Shown here: positions 39,970 to 42,497 of the stretch, piece after piece
How positions within the stretch are numbered: position 1 is the first letter of the stretch
Layout: each line of letters begins with the position of its first letter
Assembly (NCBI RefSeq): GCF_014174305.1
Contig: NZ_JABEQH010000028.1
Coordinates: 1 to 42,497, forward strand
DNA: 42,497 nt
Origin: Gluconacetobacter johannae
Lineage (GTDB): Bacteria > Pseudomonadota > Alphaproteobacteria > Acetobacterales > Acetobacteraceae
Direction: 5' to 3'
Notes under the pieces: model-generated
The model's input: the letters and a program-made list of their open reading frames with translations, nothing else
Told to the model about the DNA's origin: nothing
Database searches by the model: none
Translations under genes and position numbers: made by a program

Positions 39970-40842
39970 ATGACCGAAGCGTGGATCGGCGAAACCCTCT
40001 ATGACGGCTGGCAGCAGCGATTCCGGGTGCGGAAGGAACTGGCGCGCGCGAAAAGTGCCTTCCAGGATATCGTGGTTTTCGAAAGCGAGACGCACGGCCG
40101 CGTCCTCGTCCTCGACGGTGTGATCCAGATCACCGAGGGGGACGAGTTCGTCTATCAGGAAATGCTGACGCATGTGCCCCTGCTGGCGCATGGCGACGCG
40201 CGCAGCGTGCTGATTATCGGCGCGGGCGATGGCGGCGTGCTGCGCCGCGTGCTGCAGCATCGCGGCGTGACCCGCGCGGTGATGGTGGAAATCGATGGCG
40301 AGGTCATCGACCTGTCCAAGCGCTTCCTGCCCGGCATCGCGGGCGATGCCTGGACCGACCCCCGGGCCGAGGTGATCGTCGGCGATGGCATCGACTATGT
40401 CGCGCGCGCCGAAACGGCGTCGGTGGATGCGATCATCGTCGACAGCACGGACCCGATCGGCGTGGGCGAGGTGCTGTTCACCGATTCGTTCTACGAACAT
40501 TGCGCGCGGATCCTGACGCCGAACGGCATCATCGTGAACCAGTGCGGCGTGCCCTTCATGCAGGCCGACGAACTGCGCGAGACCAGCCTGCGTCGCGCCC
40601 GTTTCTTCCCGCATGTCTCGGCCTATGTCGCGGCGGTGCCGACCTATGTCGGCGGGTTCATGACGCTGGGCGTCGCGGCAAAGGGGCAGAACCCGGCCGC
40701 CCATCCGGTCGAGACGATCCGCGCCCGCGCCGAGGCCGCCGGCATCCTGGGGACCACCGGCTACTGGACGCCGGAAATCCATGCCGGGGCGTTCAACCTG
40801 CCGCCCTACATCGCCCGCAACCTGCCCTCCGCCGGGGTATGA
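39970..40842 (+). CDS. speE: Spermidine synthase (polyamine aminopropyltransferase)
   Basis: A 290-residue enzyme that moves the aminopropyl group from decarboxylated AdoMet to putrescine. The N-terminal strand domain ends with LVLDGVIQITEGDEFVYQEM (about 47-66). The Rossmann motif IIGAGDGGVLR is at about 83-93. The acidic catalytic segment VDSTDPIG is at about 157-164. AGGGAG precedes ATG 39970; an upstream ATG at 39946 lies before that site and is rejected. It cooperates with SpeD encoded just upstream. Confidence 0.96.
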   Translation: MTEAWIGETLYDGWQQRFRVRKELARAKSAFQDIVVFESETHGRVLVLDGVIQITEGDEFVYQEMLTHVPLLAHGDARSVLIIGAGDGGVLRRVLQHRGVTRAVMVEIDGEVIDLSKRFLPGIAGDAWTDPRAEVIVGDGIDYVARAETASVDAIIVDSTDPIGVGEVLFTDSFYEHCARILTPNGIIVNQCGVPFMQADELRETSLRRARFFPHVSAYVAAVPTYVGGFMTLGVAAKGQNPAAHPVETIRARAEAAGILGTTGYWTPEIHAGAFNLPPYIARNLPSAGV

Positions 40843-40884
40843 TCGTAGCCGGGGCGCCGTTGGTGGCGCCCCGGCTCGTCCCGT

Positions 40885-41196
40885 TCAGCCCCGTGGGGCG
40901 TATCGCGCCAGCATCCGCACCGCAACGGTGGTGATGTTCAGGGCCGCCAGGCCGTCGGCGAAGGCCTTGTAGTGCGGCGTGGTCAGGTGCGTGTCGAAGG
41001 CCGCGCGATCGGTATAGACTTCGTGCAGGATGACCCGATTCGCCTCGCCGTCCGGCACCAGCACATCGAAACAATGGCATCCGGGTTCGTCGGCTACCGA
41101 ATGCGCGCTGTCATGGGCGCAGATTTCCAGAAATCTGTCGTGGGTTTCCGGCGTCGTCTCGAATTCCGCGATGATGATCAGGGGGCGTGCGTCCAT
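40885..41196 (-). CDS. Putative quinol monooxygenase (ABM domain)
   Basis: A 103-residue single antibiotic-biosynthesis-monooxygenase fold (dimeric alpha-beta barrel), similar to YgiN. The pattern is IIIAEFETTPE at the start, then EPGCHCFDVLVPDGEANRVILHEVYTD (in part) and HLTTPHYKAF. Such proteins act on quinols or similar aromatics without cofactor, but substrates are rarely known. AAGGA lies 9 nt before ATG 41196. It is divergent from the glycine riboswitch-gcvT unit. Confidence 0.85.
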   Translation of the reverse strand: MDARPLIIIAEFETTPETHDRFLEICAHDSAHSVADEPGCHCFDVLVPDGEANRVILHEVYTDRAAFDTHLTTPHYKAFADGLAALNITTVAVRMLARYAPRG

Positions 41197-41312
41197 GGTC
41201 GGCGTCCTTCGCTGTTCCGGTGATCGGTGCGCGCAAATCTAGCGCCGGGCCGGCAGGCGATCCAGCGCCGGATCAATTGACTTGATCGCGAGACATGTGC
41301 CAAGCATCGGAA

Positions 41313-41475
41313 CGCTGAAGCGGGAGAGACTGGCGAGAGCCGGCGCCGAAGGAGCAACCGCCCCGGAAACTCTCAGGCCAAAGGACCGCCCGGCATTGAC
41401 TTCTGGAGAGAGGCGCCCCGTGCGTCCGCCGACGGGATAGCGATCTCAGGCACAGCGACAGAAGGGGCATTCGGA
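41313..41475 (+). promoter_or_regulatory. Tandem glycine riboswitch
   Basis: Two consecutive glycine aptamers upstream of gcvT. The first begins GCGGGAGAGACTGGCG, contains GCCGAAGGAGCAACCGCCCC and closes with AAACTCTCAGGCCAAAGGACCG. The second begins CTGGAGAGAGGCGCC and contains GCCGACGGGATAGCG. It closes with ATCTCAGGCACAGCGACAGAAGGGGC. The linker is only a few bases (about 41396-41402). Glycine binding normally turns on gcv expression. Boundaries are approximate. Confidence 0.93.
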
Positions 41476-41505
41476 TCCAATGCATGGATTCAGGAGGCCC
41501 TGTTC

Positions 41506-41580
41506 ATGTCCCGCACTTCGTCTTTCCGGTTTTCCCCATCCCCCACAGCCCGGCCGCGCGCGGCGCGGAGGGACGCATGA
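41506..41580 (+). CDS. Candidate 24-residue upstream ORF between riboswitch and gcvT
   Basis: ATG 41506 has a near-ideal AGGAGG (41492-41497) 8 nt upstream, and its TGA (41578-41580) overlaps the gcvT ATG as ATGA. The peptide starts MSRTSSFRFSPSP and ends RAARRDA: basic, with no family match. It is too short to judge by codon use. The strong ribosome site and exact overlap suggest a translated leader that couples to gcvT; it may also be the site through which the riboswitch acts on translation. Confidence 0.45.
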   Translation: MSRTSSFRFSPSPTARPRAARRDA

Positions 41581-42497
41581 ACGCGCCCCTGCTGCACACG
41601 CCGCTGCACGACCTGCATCTGTCGCTGGGCGGGCGCATGGTGCCCTTCGCGGGGTACCAGATGCCCGTGCAGTATCGGGCCGGGGTGATGGCCGAGCACC
41701 AGCATACCCGCGCCGCCGCCGGCCTGTTCGACGTGTCCCATATGGGGCAGATCCGCCTGCGCGCCCGCTCGGGCCGGGTCGAGGACGCGGCCCTGGCGCT
41801 GGAACGCCTGGTGCCCGCCGACATGCTGTCGCTGAAGCCGGGGCGGCAGCGCTACGCGCTGCTGACCGATCCGCAGGGCGGCATCATCGACGACCTGATG
41901 GTCTCGCGCCTGGACGACTGGCTGCTGCTGGTCGTCAACGCCGCCTGCAAGGAAGGCGACCTGGCCCATATCGTGGCCGGCGTGCAGGATGCCTGCACAA
42001 TCGAGGCGATGCCCGATCGCGCGCTGATCGCGGTGCAGGGCCCCGCCGCCGGCGCGGCGCTGGCCGGCCTGGCCCCGCGGGCAGCGGACATGCGCTTCAT
42101 GGACGTGGCGGAATTCGACGTGGCCGGCGTGCCCTGCATCGCCTCGCGCTCGGGCTATACCGGCGAGGACGGGTTCGAACTGGGCATGCCCTCGGACGGC
42201 GCGGTCCGCGTGGCCGAGGCGCTGCTGGCGCAGCCGGGCGTCGCCCCGGCGGGCCTGGGCGCGCGCGACAGCCTGCGGCTGGAGGCCGGCCTGTGCCTCT
42301 ATGGTTCGGACATCGACCGCACGACGTCGCCGGTCGAGGCCGCGCTGGACTGGTCGATCCAGAAAAGCCGCCGCACCGGCGGGGCGCGGGCGGGGGGCTT
42401 TCCGGGCGCGGAGACCGTGCTGGCGCAGTTGCGCGATGGCACGTCCCGCCGCCGGGTCGGCATCGCGGCCGGCGGCCGCGCGCCGGTGCGCGGCGGG
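41577..42497 (+). CDS. gcvT: Aminomethyltransferase, glycine cleavage T protein (runs off right edge)
   Basis: Tetrahydrofolate-dependent T protein of the glycine cleavage system; 307 codons are in the window and the frame is open at the edge (full proteins are about 370). The N-terminal MVPFAGYQMPVQY and LFDVSHMGQI are family hallmarks. GGIIDDLMV and SRSGYTGEDGFEL follow, and LRLEAGLCLYGSDID covers the folate-binding region. Its own GGAGG lies 5 nt before ATG 41577. Regulated by the upstream glycine riboswitch; gcvH and gcvP probably follow outside the window. Confidence 0.96.
   Translation, partial: MNAPLLHTPLHDLHLSLGGRMVPFAGYQMPVQYRAGVMAEHQHTRAAAGLFDVSHMGQIRLRARSGRVEDAALALERLVPADMLSLKPGRQRYALLTDPQGGIIDDLMVSRLDDWLLLVVNAACKEGDLAHIVAGVQDACTIEAMPDRALIAVQGPAAGAALAGLAPRAADMRFMDVAEFDVAGVPCIASRSGYTGEDGFELGMPSDGAVRVAEALLAQPGVAPAGLGARDSLRLEAGLCLYGSDIDRTTSPVEAALDWSIQKSRRTGGARAGGFPGAETVLAQLRDGTSRRRVGIAAGGRAPVRGG

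Overview
The window reads as a high-GC alphaproteobacterial chromosome segment, most likely from an acetic acid bacterium (Acetobacteraceae, Gluconacetobacter-like). Support is protein-level only: the GyrA N-terminus, RNase E with an acidic insert in its S1 domain, short cyclophilin/coaD/gyrA linkage, a GAAC-N7-GAAC LexA box typical of Alphaproteobacteria, and glnK-amtB behind a sigma-54-like promoter. The species call is an inference. Most of the sequence is core housekeeping DNA. I see no phage, insertion sequence, CRISPR array or integrase.

Layout. 1-638 (minus): glnK-amtB nitrogen sensing and ammonium transport; amtB runs off the left edge. 879-7340 (plus): a UbiH-type hydroxylase, serine acetyltransferase cysE, an exported amidohydrolase, a BaiN-type flavoprotein and an overlapping HerA/DUF87-type ATPase. 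7367-9835 (minus): an accessory-looking, visibly more AT-rich block of a MarR-GNAT fusion, a LOG phosphoribohydrolase and a nucleotidyltransferase, headed by a 29-bp near-perfect palindrome. 9907-12946 (minus): rne with its terminator. 13587-14516: a Tat-type cell-wall amidase. 14584-16396: leuA behind what looks like a leucine-rich attenuator peptide and a string of hairpins. 16461-17239 (minus): two tandem glycine-zipper lipoproteins. 17600-23906 (plus): the rod-shape cluster mreB-mreC-mreD-mrdA-rodA plus a DUF3293 gene. 23952-26911 (minus): glyQ-glyS.

27118-29924 (plus): DUF2076, a possible small RNA, YidB/DUF937, a transglutaminase-like protein and a cold-shock protein. 29990-31092 (minus): a split chromate transporter pair. 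31293-36006 (minus): tRNA-Lys(UUU), cyclophilin, coaD, gyrA and ssb. 36246-39226: LexA box and uvrA, divergent from ssb. 39414-40842 (plus): speD and speE with an intrinsic terminator between them. 40885-41196 (minus): an ABM-fold monooxygenase. 41313-42497 (plus): tandem glycine riboswitch, a 24-codon upstream ORF and gcvT, which runs off the right edge.

The genes fall into familiar modules: nitrogen status (GlnK gating AmtB), cell elongation (Mre/PBP2/RodA), SOS repair (ssb/uvrA), spermidine synthesis (SpeD makes the aminopropyl donor for SpeE) and glycine cleavage. The least explained items are RNA-level: the leuA leader, the uORF between the glycine riboswitch and gcvT, and a promoter-plus-terminator unit near 28 kb. 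Next is the MarR-GNAT/LOG/nucleotidyltransferase cassette. I did not find a clearly new multi-gene system.
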